Shown here piece after piece: positions 53,581 to 63,472 of a DNA stretch of 64,000 nucleotides. Location: contig NZ_JANIDW010000002.1 of the NCBI RefSeq assembly GCF_026385475.1, positions 248,001 through 312,000 on the forward strand, given 5' to 3'. The notes under the pieces were generated by a model, which made no database searches, was not told the DNA's origin, and was given only the letters and a program-made list of their open reading frames with translations. The stretch is from Bombella saccharophila (GTDB lineage Bacteria; Pseudomonadota; Alphaproteobacteria; Acetobacterales; Acetobacteraceae). Numbering within the stretch: position 1 is the stretch's first letter; every line of letters begins with the position of its first letter. Position numbers and translations under genes: made by a program.

Positions 53581-56289
53581 TTAGTCGATGGTTGGGGTGG
53601 GGGAGTGCAGCCCTAGAGCGTGCTGGACGAGGGCCTCTTGCTCAGCTTGATGAATACTCGCAAGCCCCGTAGCGGGAGAGGCAGAGGCCTTGCGGCCCGC
53701 ATAAAGCGGACGGGTGCAGCGATGGCCGACATCATGCAAGCAGGCTTCAATACGCCGGTCCACAAAGTGCCATGCCCCGCCATTTTCTGGCTCTTCTTGG
53801 CACCAGATGACCTCTTGTGCCTCTGGGTGATAGCCAAGCTCTTCAGCTAACGCATGGTGAGGGAAGGGGTAAAGCTGCTCCAACCGAATGATGGCGCAAT
53901 GGGACAGACCCATCTCATCGCGTTTTTGTAGAAGGTCGTAATACACCTTCCCGCTACATAGCACGACTCGTTTGGCCCCACCGGGGCAGGTGGCATCTGC
54001 CAGAATGGGGAGGAAGCGTGTATGCGGCCCCATATCGCTAAGCGGTGAGACAGCCAGCTTATGGCGGAGGAGCGATTTGGGGCTGAACACCACCAAAGGC
54101 TTACGGCAACGGCGGGCAATTTGCCGCCGCAAGAGGTGGAAGAAGCTTGCTGGGCTGGAGGGCATACAGACGCGCATATTATTCTCCGCACAAAGCTGGA
54201 GGAAACGCTCTGGCCGCGCAGAGGAATGTTCTGGCCCGGCCCCCTCATAACCATGTGGCAAGAGCAGGGTAAGGCCTGAGGTACGCAGCCATTTTGTCTC
54301 CCCTGCGGAGAGGAATTGGTCGATGATAATTTGTGCACCATTGGCGAAGTCGCCAAATTGCCCTTCCCACAGCACCAACGCATCAGGATTGCCGAGGGAA
54401 TAACCATATTCAAACCCCATCACGCCATATTCGGAGAGAGGGGAGTTCCATACATTCACAGGGGCTTGGCGCGGGGCGATATGAGCTAGTGGCGTATAAT
54501 GATGGCCCGTATGTTGGTCTGTCAGCACGGCATGGCGTTGGCTAAAGGTCCCACGGCCACAATCCTGCCCAGAGAGGCGCACTGTGTGGCCATCTAAAGC
54601 CAGCGTACCAAAAGCGAGGGCTTCTGCCGTGGCCCAATCGACTGGCCCGCCCTCGGCTAAGGTGGCCTGCCGTGCTTTAAGTTGCCGGGCAAGGCGGGGA
54701 TGAATGTTAAATGTGGTGGGGACAGTCGTTAGGGCCTCCCCCACCTGTTGCAGACGGGGAAGGGGCACGCCCGTCATGGGCTGGATACGCTCTGGCGTGT
54801 CGAGCAAACGGGTGGGGTCTTGTGGGCTATAATCAAGCCAATCGGTTGGGTCTGGCTGGTAGGTGTCGGCTTCCTCAAAAGCACGATGAAGTTGAGCCTG
54901 CACATCCTCCCATAACGCATCAATCTCGGCAGGGTGGATGTTCGTCTCCGCGAGGACCTTCTTGGCATAGAGGGTGCGTAAGGTGGGATGCTGGCTGATC
55001 GTTTGCACCATCGCAGGTTGTGTAAAAGCGGGGTCATCCGTCTCATTATGGCCATGACGGCGATAGCTGATGATGTCCACCACAATATCGCTGGCGAAGG
55101 TCTTGCGCCATTCATGCGCTAAAGCCGCACAACGGGCCACAGCTTCGGGATTATCACCATTAACATGCAGAATAGGGGCCTGCACGGTTTTGGCGACATC
55201 GGTGTTCCATAAGCCAGAATGAGCGGCCTCTGGGCTGGTGGTAAACCCAACTTGGTTATTGACGATGATATGCACTGTCCCACCCGTGCGGTACCCTTCT
55301 AAGCGGGAGAGTTGGAGTGTTTCATACACAACACCTTGCCCCGCAAAGGCGGCATCCCCATGGACGAGAATCCCAAGATGCTTCTGGCGGGTTTCGTCTT
55401 TATCTTTATCTTGGTCCGCACGGACGCGGCCTAGCACGACAGGATCCACAGCCTCCAAATGGGAGGGGTTGGGCAGCAGGGAGATGCGGATTTCGTGACG
55501 GCCCTGACGGATGGTGGTTGTGGTGCCGAGATGATATTTCACATCACCAGAGACACGGATACCCTCTGGGTAGAAGGCCTTGCCGGCAAACTCGCTAAAG
55601 ATAGCGGCATAGGGTTTACGCAGGATATTGGCCATGACATTCAGCCGCCCGCGATGAGGCATCCCTAGGGAGATGGAGCGGACATCATCGCGTGCTGCCT
55701 CATTGAGCAGGGCTTGCAGCGCGACAATGAGGCTCTCTCCTCCCTCTAACCCAAAGCGGCGCATCCCGGTGAAGCGTTGTTGGCAAAAGGTCTCAAACCC
55801 TTCCGCACGGGTGAGCAAGCTGAGGATGCGCTCTTGGGAGAGGGGGAGAGCTGTTGAGGGATGAGTCTCTAAACGGTCGATCCACCATTGCCGTTGTTGG
55901 CTATCATGGAGGTGCATAAACTCTGCCCCAATCGGCCCGCAATAAGCGCGTTTTAGATGGGCTAGTAAGGTAGGGTCGGTGTGGCTATCGGGGGTGAGGG
56001 CATCATGCGGGCGGGCAGGGCGTAGGCCGAGCGGGTCTAGCTCGGCATGGAGATGACCACAAAGGCGGAAGGCCTCTTTAAGTCGCTCATCACGCAATTC
56101 TGCCTCGGAGGAAGGCGAGGAGGGCAAAGCGGCCTCGTCTTCCAAAGCGGGGTTGCCCATTGTGGTAAAAAGCGCATCATAATCAGGATGGACAGAGGTC
56201 GGGTCCTCCACCCATTGGGTGTATAGCTCGCCGAGATAAGCGATGTTCTCGCCATTAATGGCATGGTGATGGTTCGGTGAGCCCGTCAT
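53581..56289 (-). CDS. sucA: 2-oxoglutarate dehydrogenase E1 component
   Basis: A 902-residue ThDP-dependent decarboxylase of the 2-oxoglutarate dehydrogenase complex. The N-terminal segment with [30 protein letters not shown], the ThDP site [32 protein letters not shown], and [17 protein letters not shown] are all typical. Length is about 30-40 residues under the E. coli enzyme. The E2 (sucB) and E3 (lpd) genes are not next to it; the following genes are trpB and trpA. Whether the complex is complete cannot be judged from this window. Confidence 0.95.
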   Translation of the reverse strand: MTGSPNHHHAINGENIAYLGELYTQWVEDPTSVHPDYDALFTTMGNPALEDEAALPSSPSSEAELRDERLKEAFRLCGHLHAELDPLGLRPARPHDALTPDSHTDPTLLAHLKRAYCGPIGAEFMHLHDSQQRQWWIDRLETHPSTALPLSQERILSLLTRAEGFETFCQQRFTGMRRFGLEGGESLIVALQALLNEAARDDVRSISLGMPHRGRLNVMANILRKPYAAIFSEFAGKAFYPEGIRVSGDVKYHLGTTTTIRQGRHEIRISLLPNPSHLEAVDPVVLGRVRADQDKDKDETRQKHLGILVHGDAAFAGQGVVYETLQLSRLEGYRTGGTVHIIVNNQVGFTTSPEAAHSGLWNTDVAKTVQAPILHVNGDNPEAVARCAALAHEWRKTFASDIVVDIISYRRHGHNETDDPAFTQPAMVQTISQHPTLRTLYAKKVLAETNIHPAEIDALWEDVQAQLHRAFEEADTYQPDPTDWLDYSPQDPTRLLDTPERIQPMTGVPLPRLQQVGEALTTVPTTFNIHPRLARQLKARQATLAEGGPVDWATAEALAFGTLALDGHTVRLSGQDCGRGTFSQRHAVLTDQHTGHHYTPLAHIAPRQAPVNVWNSPLSEYGVMGFEYGYSLGNPDALVLWEGQFGDFANGAQIIIDQFLSAGETKWLRTSGLTLLLPHGYEGAGPEHSSARPERFLQLCAENNMRVCMPSSPASFFHLLRRQIARRCRKPLVVFSPKSLLRHKLAVSPLSDMGPHTRFLPILADATCPGGAKRVVLCSGKVYYDLLQKRDEMGLSHCAIIRLEQLYPFPHHALAEELGYHPEAQEVIWCQEEPENGGAWHFVDRRIEACLHDVGHRCTRPLYAGRKASASPATGLASIHQAEQEALVQHALGLHSPTPTID

Positions 56290-56434
56290 GATGGCATGAT
56301 TCCTTTTCGCCTCGCTGGGTTCATATTTTTAACCGATCCTACGATGAAGGCAAAATTTTCTCTTCGATGTGAAACTTATGAGAGAGAATGATGGCTTGCC
56401 TGCCTTGCTGGGGAGGGGTAGCTTGCTTTCTATT

Positions 56435-57067
56435 ATGAGTGCTATTTCTCTCAATTATGAGGCTGTGCAGCAAGCACGCCTCCAGCATAAGCCGTGCCCG
56501 CATCTTGTGGTGCCGGATTTTTTGGCAGGGCCGTCTCTTATGCGGGCGGTGTCGTTATTGCCAGAGATAAAAGCCGGTGGGTCTTACCCCTTAGCGGCTT
56601 TGTCGCTCCATCCAGAGTTAAAGAGCATGATGGAGGAGTTCGCTGGGCCGCGTTTAAAAGCCATTGTGGCGGAGAGATTTGGCTTAGATGTGCAAACCGC
56701 CCCAAGTATGGTGACAATGCGCGGGCAAACGCGCGCTAAAGATGGCCGGATTCATCGTGATAGTGCCTCTAAGCGGGTGACAATTCTTCTTTATCTTAAT
56801 GACCCTACACAGGATTGGGCGCATCAGGGCGGGTGTTTACGCTTTTTGAATGGGCCGGATGATGTGGAGGATTATGTAAGTGAGATTCCACCTGTTGGGG
56901 GGACGTTGGTTATTTTCCCCAATGGGCCGGATACATGGCACGGGCATCGCCCTTATATAGGGCCGCGCTATACAATTCAGTTGAATTACATGGCACGGGA
57001 TAAACGCGCCCAGTATGAGCTTTTACGGCATCGTGTCTCTGCTTTTTGGAAGCGGTTGGTTTCGTAA
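56435..57067 (+). CDS. 2-oxoglutarate/Fe(II)-dependent oxygenase
   Basis: A 210-residue jelly-roll oxygenase. With the start at 56435 (MSAISLNYEA) the metal ligands are His107 and Asp109 (RIHRDSASKR) and His169 (DTWHGHRP), and Arg178 (GPRYTIQLNYM) would bind 2-oxoglutarate. The frame extends 22 codons upstream to a GTG, but that part has no family similarity; no start has a strong ribosome site. The substrate is unknown. It is divergent from sucA, whose product enzyme also uses 2-oxoglutarate, probably by coincidence. Confidence 0.8.
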   Translation: MSAISLNYEAVQQARLQHKPCPHLVVPDFLAGPSLMRAVSLLPEIKAGGSYPLAALSLHPELKSMMEEFAGPRLKAIVAERFGLDVQTAPSMVTMRGQTRAKDGRIHRDSASKRVTILLYLNDPTQDWAHQGGCLRFLNGPDDVEDYVSEIPPVGGTLVIFPNGPDTWHGHRPYIGPRYTIQLNYMARDKRAQYELLRHRVSAFWKRLVS

Positions 57068-57148
57068 AATAAGTTGGTTTGTAAGAGGCCGTTGAGGCGG
57101 AGATGAAGGCAAAGGCATACCCTTTGCTGATAAGAGGAGAGTGAGACG

Positions 57149-58213
57149 ATGGGGTATAGAGTTGCTGTTGTTGGGGCTACGGGGGCTGTTGGGCGTGAGA
57201 TCCTCAAAACATTGGCGGAGCGTCAGTTCCCAGTTGATGAGATTGTAGCCCTCGCCTCTGCTCGCTCGGCAGGGCGGGAGGTCTCTTTTGGAGACAAGAC
57301 GGTTCTGAAGGTTCAGAATCTCGAGACGTTCGATTTCACAGGGTGGGATATTGCGCTCTTTTCCCCCGGCGGGGCTGTATCGGCCAAATACGCGCCTAAG
57401 GCTGCGGCGGCAAAATGTTTGGTCGTGGATAATACATCCCATTTCCGTATGGAGCCGGGTATCCCCCTCGTTGTGCCGGAGGTCAATGCCAGTGCTTTAA
57501 AGAAGGCGCGTAAAGGCATTATCGCTAACCCTAACTGCTCTACCGCTCAGATGATGGTGGCGTTGAAGCCACTGCATGATTTGTTCAGCATTGAGCGTGT
57601 GGTGGTCTCGACCTATCAGGCTGTCTCTGGGGCAGGGAAGTCCGGCATGGATGAGCTGTTTAGCCAGACAAAAGGTAGCTTTGTGAATGATGCGCCCACC
57701 ATTGCACAATTTACAAAGCAGATTGCCTTTAACCTCATCCCGCATATTGATCGCTTTATGGAGGATGGTTCCACCAAGGAAGAATGGAAGATGGCGGTCG
57801 AGACTCGTAAGATTCTGGACCCGGACATCAAGGTCCTTGCCACATGCGTGCGCGTGCCGGTCTTTATTGGTCACTCTGAGGCGATTAGCATCGAATGTCG
57901 TAAGCCGGTGGATTTAGAGAAAGCCCGCGCGGCGTTGCGGAAAGCCCCCGGTGTGATTTTGCGTGATGAGCGTGAAGATGGTGGCTACGTCACCCCAATC
58001 GAATGTGTGGGTGAGGATGATACCTACATCTCCCGCCTGCGGATTGACCCGACTGTAGAGCATGGTCTGGCCTTTTGGTGTGTGTCGGATAATCTCCGTA
58101 AGGGGGCGGCCCTTAATGCTGTACAAATTGCCGAGAGCCTGCATGAGCAGCATTTGATTGGCAAGGACTCCCCACTTTGGAAGCCAGCTCCCCGCCCAGA
58201 AGAGCCATCGTAA
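57149..58213 (+). CDS. asd: aspartate-semialdehyde dehydrogenase
   Basis: A 354-residue NADP enzyme in the aspartate pathway to lysine, threonine and methionine. The nucleotide loop VVGATGAVGREIL is at the N-terminus and the catalytic Cys130 is in NPNCSTAQM. The substrate-binding TYQAVSGAGKSG and the conserved R-x-P-V-x-x-G-H block (CVRVPVFIGHSE) are present. AGAGGAGAG precedes the ATG. The tail beyond the usual end (about 15 residues) is Pro-rich. Confidence 0.96.
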   Translation: MGYRVAVVGATGAVGREILKTLAERQFPVDEIVALASARSAGREVSFGDKTVLKVQNLETFDFTGWDIALFSPGGAVSAKYAPKAAAAKCLVVDNTSHFRMEPGIPLVVPEVNASALKKARKGIIANPNCSTAQMMVALKPLHDLFSIERVVVSTYQAVSGAGKSGMDELFSQTKGSFVNDAPTIAQFTKQIAFNLIPHIDRFMEDGSTKEEWKMAVETRKILDPDIKVLATCVRVPVFIGHSEAISIECRKPVDLEKARAALRKAPGVILRDEREDGGYVTPIECVGEDDTYISRLRIDPTVEHGLAFWCVSDNLRKGAALNAVQIAESLHEQHLIGKDSPLWKPAPRPEEPS

Positions 58214-58303
58214 TTACGGGTGGGTTAATAGATGGTGCTTATCGCAATGCTGGGGTGAAATCCTCTTTCCAAAAAAGGATGTCGTCCCCATAGTGGAGGG
58301 GCT

Positions 58304-59335
58304 ATGTCTTATTTTACTTATACCCCTCCGCGCACGCCTGTTCCCTCCGGGGGGCGGGTTGGTGTTCTTCTCGTGAATCTGGGTACGCCAGATGATACGG
58401 GTTATCGTTCCGTCCGCCGTTATCTGAAGGAGTTTCTTTCAGACCGCCGGGTGATCGAATCTCATCCCCTTATCTGGCAGCCCATCCTTAACACGCTGGT
58501 GTTGTCGCGTAGGCCCTTTGCGAGTGGGGCGAATTATGCCCGCATCTGGGATAAGGAGGAGGATGCCTCCCCTCTGCGTGTCTTTACCCGTAAGCAGGCA
58601 GAAGGCTTGGCCGAACGCCTCGCCCCGGAGGGGATTGCGGTGGCATGGGGGATGCGCTATGGCCAGCCCTCCGTAAAGCAGGCTTTGGAGGAGTTGCTGG
58701 ACCAAGGGTGTGACCGCATCATCAATATCCCGCTTTATCCGCAATATTCCGCCACCACGACAGCAACAGCGAATGACCAACTCTTTCGGGCTTTGATGCG
58801 CTTGCGGCGGCAACCTTCGGTGTTGACGGTACCGTCTTTTCCTGACCATCCACAGTTTATTGAGGCGTTAGCCGCTTCGGTGAGGCGTGTTTATGCAGGG
58901 CTATCCTTTACACCGCAACGGCTTGTGACGTCTTATCACGGCCTGCCAAAAGCCTTTGTGGAGAAGGGCGACCCGTATCAAGAGGAATGTGCCCGCACGA
59001 CCAAAGCTTTGGCTGCCTCATTAGGGTTGAAGGATGAGGAGGTTCCTTTGACCTTCCAATCCCGCTTTGGGCCGATGGAATGGCTCCAACCTTATACGGC
59101 CCCTTATATCGCGGCCTTACCCAAACAAGGTATTACAAAGATTGCCGTCATCATGCCCGGCTTTATGGCGGATTGCATCGAAACGCTGGATGAAATTGGC
59201 CGGGAGGTGCGTGAGGAGTTCATGGAAGCAGGGGGAGAGGAGTTCGCCTTCATCCCCTGTTTGAATGACGCGCCAGAGGCTATCACGCTTTTGGAGCATT
59301 TAGCGCGGCAGGCGATGAAAGGCTTTCAACCCTGA
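58304..59335 (+). CDS. hemH: ferrochelatase
   Basis: A 343-residue enzyme that inserts iron into protoporphyrin IX. Landmarks: VGVLLVNLGTPDDTGY, INIPLYPQYSATTTATA, TSYHGLPKAFVEKGDPY with the conserved His, LTFQSRFGPMEWLQPYT and the C-terminal GFMADCIETLDEIGRE. GGAGGGG lies upstream of the ATG. Confidence 0.96.
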   Translation: MSYFTYTPPRTPVPSGGRVGVLLVNLGTPDDTGYRSVRRYLKEFLSDRRVIESHPLIWQPILNTLVLSRRPFASGANYARIWDKEEDASPLRVFTRKQAEGLAERLAPEGIAVAWGMRYGQPSVKQALEELLDQGCDRIINIPLYPQYSATTTATANDQLFRALMRLRRQPSVLTVPSFPDHPQFIEALAASVRRVYAGLSFTPQRLVTSYHGLPKAFVEKGDPYQEECARTTKALAASLGLKDEEVPLTFQSRFGPMEWLQPYTAPYIAALPKQGITKIAVIMPGFMADCIETLDEIGREVREEFMEAGGEEFAFIPCLNDAPEAITLLEHLARQAMKGFQP

Positions 59336-59341
59336 CACAAA

Positions 59342-59365
59342 AAACCCGGCTAAAAAGCCGGGTTT
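59342..59365. terminator. bidirectional terminator between hemH and the small exported protein gene
   Basis: Ten-base perfect arms AAACCCGGCT and AGCCGGGTTT with a short A-rich loop. Confidence 0.88.
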
Positions 59366-59389
59366 CTCATAAGCGATATACGCTTAGCC

Positions 59390-59752
59390 TTAATGGGCGG
59401 CTTGGGCATCCCCATTAGCATGCTCAGCATCGTACCATTGGGCTTTTTGCGCTTTAGCTGCGGCGGAGTTGTTTTTCTGCCACCAGCCGCTGCCATTTTG
59501 CTTGCTCTCTACAGGATGTTCCTTATCCCAAAGAGCGGCTTTCTCCGCGATGGATTTGCGGTATTTATGCCGCTGATACATCCCCACAGCGCAGCCGCCA
59601 ACAGCCCCAGCCACAGCATGTTGATGGGCAACATGGCCCGCTACAGCCCCAGCGGCACCATATTTGAGGCAGCCGCCCGGCTCTGCCATGGCAGGAGCAG
59701 CCATGCCGACAAGCATGCTGGTAGCGAAAAGAGAGAAGATTGCGCGCTTCAT
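59390..59752 (-). CDS. small exported glycine-zipper protein
   Basis: A 120-residue protein with a signal peptide (MKRAIFSLFATSMLVG, ending APAMA). The next part is glycine-zipper-like (YGAAGAVAGHVAHQHAVAGA, then VGGCAVGMYQRHK), followed by a charged, Trp-containing region. AGGGG lies 8 bases before the chosen ATG; an ATG one codon earlier is also possible. Such proteins are usually periplasmic or outer-membrane associated. No function can be assigned. Confidence 0.75.
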   Translation of the reverse strand: MKRAIFSLFATSMLVGMAAPAMAEPGGCLKYGAAGAVAGHVAHQHAVAGAVGGCAVGMYQRHKYRKSIAEKAALWDKEHPVESKQNGSGWWQKNNSAAAKAQKAQWYDAEHANGDAQAAH

Positions 59753-59796
59753 CATGAAGGCCCCTAACATTGTTCTTTTTTATGCAAAGTGAGAAA

Positions 59797-59873
59797 TGGT
59801 CGGAGTGAGAGGATTCGAACCTCCGGCCCCTGCGTCCCGAACACAGTGCTCTACCAGGCTGAGCTACACTCCG
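59797..59873 (-). tRNA. tRNA-Pro(CGG)
   Basis: A 77-nt cloverleaf on the minus strand: acceptor CGGAGTG pairs with CACTCCG, the D-arm is GCTCAGCCTGGTAGAGC, the anticodon loop TTCGGGA gives CGG, and the T-arm has GGTTCGAATCC. CCA is encoded. Confidence 0.95.
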
Positions 59874-59974
59874 ATTTGTGGGGTTATACCTACCCCGCCT
59901 CTAACAGGGGTGCAAGGGGGAGCCCTTCTGTTTTTCCAGAAAAATAAAGAAATGATTGCCCGGTAGCAAATAGA

Positions 59975-60008
59975 ACCCCCGCCTTCTCGTGGGAAGAGAA
60001 AGCGGGTG
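59975..60008 (-). terminator. terminator of etfB-etfA
   Basis: On the minus strand ACCCGCTTTCTC pairs with GAGAAGGCGGGGGT, then TTCTATTT. It lies about 25 bases after the etfA stop. Confidence 0.75.
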
Positions 60009-60033
60009 TCTTTTAAGAGAGGCGCGATAGAGC

Positions 60034-60948
60034 CTACAGAGCTTTGGTTAGAGCAGGTAGAATCTCAAAGAGGTCCCCTACCATGCCGTAATCCGCCACT
60101 TTGAAGATGGGAGCCTCTGGGTCGATATTGATAGCAACAATCACGCGGCTATCTTTCATCCCAGCAAGATGCTGAATAGCCCCGGAGAGGCCCGTAGCGA
60201 TGTAAAGCTCTGGCGCAACCACTTTACCCGTTTGGCCCACCTGCATCTCATTGGGGGCAAAGCCAGAATCCACCGCCGCGCGGGAGGCCCCAATAGCGGC
60301 CCCTAATTTATCGGCAATTGGCTCTAATAAATTATGGAAGTTAGAGGCATCTTTAAGGCCCTTACCACCAGAGATGACCACACGCGCGACTTCTAGCTCT
60401 GGACGGTCGGATTGGCTTTGTTCCAACTTCACAAAGCGGCTTTTGCCGTCATCAGCGGGGGCGTCTAGCACTTCAAGGCTTGCATTGCCGCCGCTCTCAG
60501 CCACAGGGTCAAAACTGGAGGAGCGAATGGTCAGGATTTTGATGTTATCGCTGGATTGCACAGTGGCGAGGGCATTGCCCGCATAGATAGGCCGGATGAA
60601 TGTACTCTCATCCTCAATCTTCACCACGTCAGAGATAGGCTGAACATCCAACAACCCTGCTAGACGGGGGAGGATATTCTTCCCGCTGGAGGATGATGCC
60701 GCAAGAATATGGCTGTAAGAGGGGGCCAATGTGGCTAGCAGAGCTGCCGTAGGCTCGGCGAGGGCATGAGTGAGTGTGGGAACATGCAGAACCTTGCGTA
60801 CACCAGCCAATGTGCTGGCAGCTTCCGCTCCAGTGTTTCCAAGGAGCAGCGCATCAACCTCGCCAAAGCGGGAGGCAGCGGCAATGGCAGAACGGGAAGC
60901 CTGACGGACCTTGCCGTTCTCGATTTCGATCAGAACAAGTGCGGTCAT
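60034..60948 (-). CDS. etfA: electron transfer flavoprotein subunit alpha
   Basis: A 304-residue subunit that binds FAD between its domains. The C-terminal FAD-binding block is clear: VVISGGKGLKD, GASRAAVDSGFAPNEMQVGQTGKVV, YIATGLSGAIQHLAGMKDS and VAINIDPEAPIF. It overlaps etfB by one base. The ETF passes electrons from flavin dehydrogenases to ETF-QO, encoded just upstream. Confidence 0.96.
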   Translation of the reverse strand: MTALVLIEIENGKVRQASRSAIAAASRFGEVDALLLGNTGAEAASTLAGVRKVLHVPTLTHALAEPTAALLATLAPSYSHILAASSSSGKNILPRLAGLLDVQPISDVVKIEDESTFIRPIYAGNALATVQSSDNIKILTIRSSSFDPVAESGGNASLEVLDAPADDGKSRFVKLEQSQSDRPELEVARVVISGGKGLKDASNFHNLLEPIADKLGAAIGASRAAVDSGFAPNEMQVGQTGKVVAPELYIATGLSGAIQHLAGMKDSRVIVAINIDPEAPIFKVADYGMVGDLFEILPALTKAL

Positions 60949-61697
60949 CAGATCACCTTCGCTTCTGTCTTGAGCTTCTGGACCAGCTCATCCACGGTTT
61001 CGACAATGATGCCCGCTGTGCGTTGGGGCGGCTCAGCGACCTTTACCACCGTGAGATGGGGTGTCAGGTCAACGCCTAAGGAGGCTGCTTCAAGCGTCTC
61101 CAGTGGCTTTTTACGCGCCTTCATAATGTTAGGCAGGGAGGCATAGCGTGGCTCATTAAGGCGGAGGTCCGCTGTGATGACCGCAGGTAGGGTGAGGGCA
61201 AGGGTCTCCGTCCCGCCATCAACTTCCCGCGTAACGGTGGCGTGGCCATCGGCAATGTCAATCTGACTGGCGAATGTCCCTTGCGGCCAGCCAAGCTTGG
61301 CTGCGAGCATCTGGCCAGTGGCGTTCATATCATCATCAATAGCTTGCTTGCCCATGGAGATAAGGCCCGGCTGCTCTTTCTCCACAACAGCTTTGAGGAG
61401 ATTAGCGACCACGCGCGGCTCACAATCTACATCGGTGCTGATGAGGATGGCACGGTCTGCCCCCATGGCCATGGCGGTCCTGAGGACATCCTGAGCCACT
61501 TGCGGGCCGATGGTTACCGCGATGACCTCACTAGCATGGCCCTTCTCTCGCAGGCGGAGGGCTTCCTCCAGTGCGATTTCATCGAAGGGATTCATGGACA
61601 TTTTCACGCCCTGCGTTTCGACACCACGGCCATCTGCGGCAACGCGTGGCTTGATGTTGTAATCAACAACCCGTTTGACGGGGACAAGAACCTTCAT
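60948..61697 (-). CDS. etfB: electron transfer flavoprotein subunit beta
   Basis: A 249-residue AMP-binding subunit. [14 protein letters not shown] is the canonical start; AAAGG lies 6 bases before it, while the ATG two codons upstream touches the ribosome site. [37 protein letters not shown] and the ETF-beta signature [21 protein letters not shown] region are present. Confidence 0.96.
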   Translation of the reverse strand: MKVLVPVKRVVDYNIKPRVAADGRGVETQGVKMSMNPFDEIALEEALRLREKGHASEVIAVTIGPQVAQDVLRTAMAMGADRAILISTDVDCEPRVVANLLKAVVEKEQPGLISMGKQAIDDDMNATGQMLAAKLGWPQGTFASQIDIADGHATVTREVDGGTETLALTLPAVITADLRLNEPRYASLPNIMKARKKPLETLEAASLGVDLTPHLTVVKVAEPPQRTAGIIVETVDELVQKLKTEAKVI

Positions 61698-61766
61698 GGT
61701 CATCCTTTGTTGCTGTCGCAGCTTAAAATGAAACTGGGGTTAGGTTATCCGCTTTTATCCTAAAAG

Positions 61767-63419
61767 TCACATCCCAGAAGGATAATTTGGCCCGCTACCG
61801 CCTTCTGGCGTACACCAGTTAATATCTTGCTCTGGGTCTTTAATGTCGCAGCTTTTGCAATGCACGCAGTTTTGAGCATTGATAACAAGCTCCTCTGCCT
61901 CATTGGTTTCATACACACCGGCAGGGCAATAGCGGCTCTCTGGGGCGGCAAAGCGGGCAAGGTTAACCTCTTTCCACGCCTGCATATCGCTTACATGTAG
62001 ATGAACAGGTTGGTCCTCATCATGGCTGATATTGCTGAGAAAGACAGATTCAGCCCGGTTGAAGGTTAGCTTACCATCGGCTTTGGGGTAGTCGATTTTG
62101 GGGGCTTTATCAGCGGGGAGGAGAGTTTGGTTATCAGCATGGCGGTGATGCAAGGTCCAAGGGGCGCGCCCACGGAAAATCATGCTATCAATCCCGCTAT
62201 AGGCGGCTCCGCCGAGCATCCCCCAATGAGAGAAGGCTGGACGAATATTGCGTGCAGCGGAGAGTTCCTTCCATAACCATGAGGCCTTTAGGGCCTGCAT
62301 GTAGGTGCTGGCCTCAGTTTGCTCAGTTTGGATGGCCTCCAGCACCGCATCTGCGGCAATCATGCCGGACTTCATGGAGGTGTGGATGCCTTTAATCTTG
62401 GGCATATTGAGGAAGCCCGCGCAATCGCCTGTCAAAACCCCACCGGGGAAGATAGGATGGGGGAGGGATTGTAATCCCCCCTCGGAGATAGCCCGCGCCC
62501 CGTACATGATGCGCCGTCCGCCTTCAAAATGTTTCTTAAAGGCGGGGTGCTGCTTGGTGCGCTGCATTTCCTCAAAAGGGGAGAGCCATGGGTTGCGGTA
62601 ATCTAGCGCGGTGATGAAGCCGTAAGACACCAGATTTTCCCCGAAATGATAGAGGAAGGCCCCGCCATAAGTGTGGGTATCAAGCGGCCAGCCAAAGCTA
62701 TGCTGCACAAAGCCGGGGCGATGATTCTCCGCAGGAATCTCCCATACTTCCTTAATCCCTAGGCCAAAGGTCTGCGGGTCGGCGTTTTTGCGGAGGTCAA
62801 AGCGGGCCATGGCTTTTTTGCTGAGCGAACCTCTGGCTCCTTCTGCCAGAATGGTTTGTTTCGCGCGGAGAATCATCCCTGGTGTGTAGTCAGGCTTTGG
62901 CTTACCTTGGCGGTTGATGCCCATATCCCCAGTGATAACGCCGCAAACTTTGCCATCCTCAATAAACAAATCTGCGCCAGAGAAGCCGGGATAGATTTCC
63001 ACCCCCAGAGCCTCGGCTTGCTCCCCGAGCCAACGGCAGAATGCGCCGAGGGAGATGATGTAATTCCCCCGATTATCCATTTGCGGCATGAGGAGATGGA
63101 GAGCTGGGATGGGGATGGCGGTTTTTTTTGTCAGAAAGAGGAGCTTCTCATCTCGGACAGGTGTGTGAAGTGGGGCACCGCGCTCCGGCCAATCTGGGAA
63201 AAGCTCTGTCAACGCGCTAGGCTCTATCACAGCACCGGAGACAATATGCGCGCCAATTTCGCTGCCTTTCTCCAACAAGCAGACTGAAAGTTCTGGCTGT
63301 TGTTGACGGAGGCGAATAGCGGCAGTGAGTCCGGCAGGCCCGCCCCCCACGATGACGACATCAAAAGCCATTTCCTCCCGCTCTATAGCGGTTGTGTTAT
63401 CGCTTTGGGTCTGTGACAT
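61767..63419 (-). CDS. electron transfer flavoprotein-ubiquinone oxidoreductase
   Basis: A 550-residue membrane-associated flavoprotein that oxidises ETF and reduces ubiquinone. It has the N-terminal FAD motif VVIVGGGPAGLTAAIRLRQQ, the GCLLEKGSEIGAHIVSGAV-like block, and a C-terminal 4Fe-4S site with cysteines in RYCPAGVYE and NAQNCVHCKSCDIKDP. I start at 63419 (MSQTQS), 7 bases after AGGAG. It lies upstream of etfB on the same strand with a 69-base gap and completes the ETF electron route. Confidence 0.95.
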   Translation of the reverse strand: MSQTQSDNTTAIEREEMAFDVVIVGGGPAGLTAAIRLRQQQPELSVCLLEKGSEIGAHIVSGAVIEPSALTELFPDWPERGAPLHTPVRDEKLLFLTKKTAIPIPALHLLMPQMDNRGNYIISLGAFCRWLGEQAEALGVEIYPGFSGADLFIEDGKVCGVITGDMGINRQGKPKPDYTPGMILRAKQTILAEGARGSLSKKAMARFDLRKNADPQTFGLGIKEVWEIPAENHRPGFVQHSFGWPLDTHTYGGAFLYHFGENLVSYGFITALDYRNPWLSPFEEMQRTKQHPAFKKHFEGGRRIMYGARAISEGGLQSLPHPIFPGGVLTGDCAGFLNMPKIKGIHTSMKSGMIAADAVLEAIQTEQTEASTYMQALKASWLWKELSAARNIRPAFSHWGMLGGAAYSGIDSMIFRGRAPWTLHHRHADNQTLLPADKAPKIDYPKADGKLTFNRAESVFLSNISHDEDQPVHLHVSDMQAWKEVNLARFAAPESRYCPAGVYETNEAEELVINAQNCVHCKSCDIKDPEQDINWCTPEGGSGPNYPSGM

Positions 63420-63472
63420 GAGGGGACTCCTACTGCTTACAGGGAACATAAAGAGTGGTCAGAGAAGGTATC

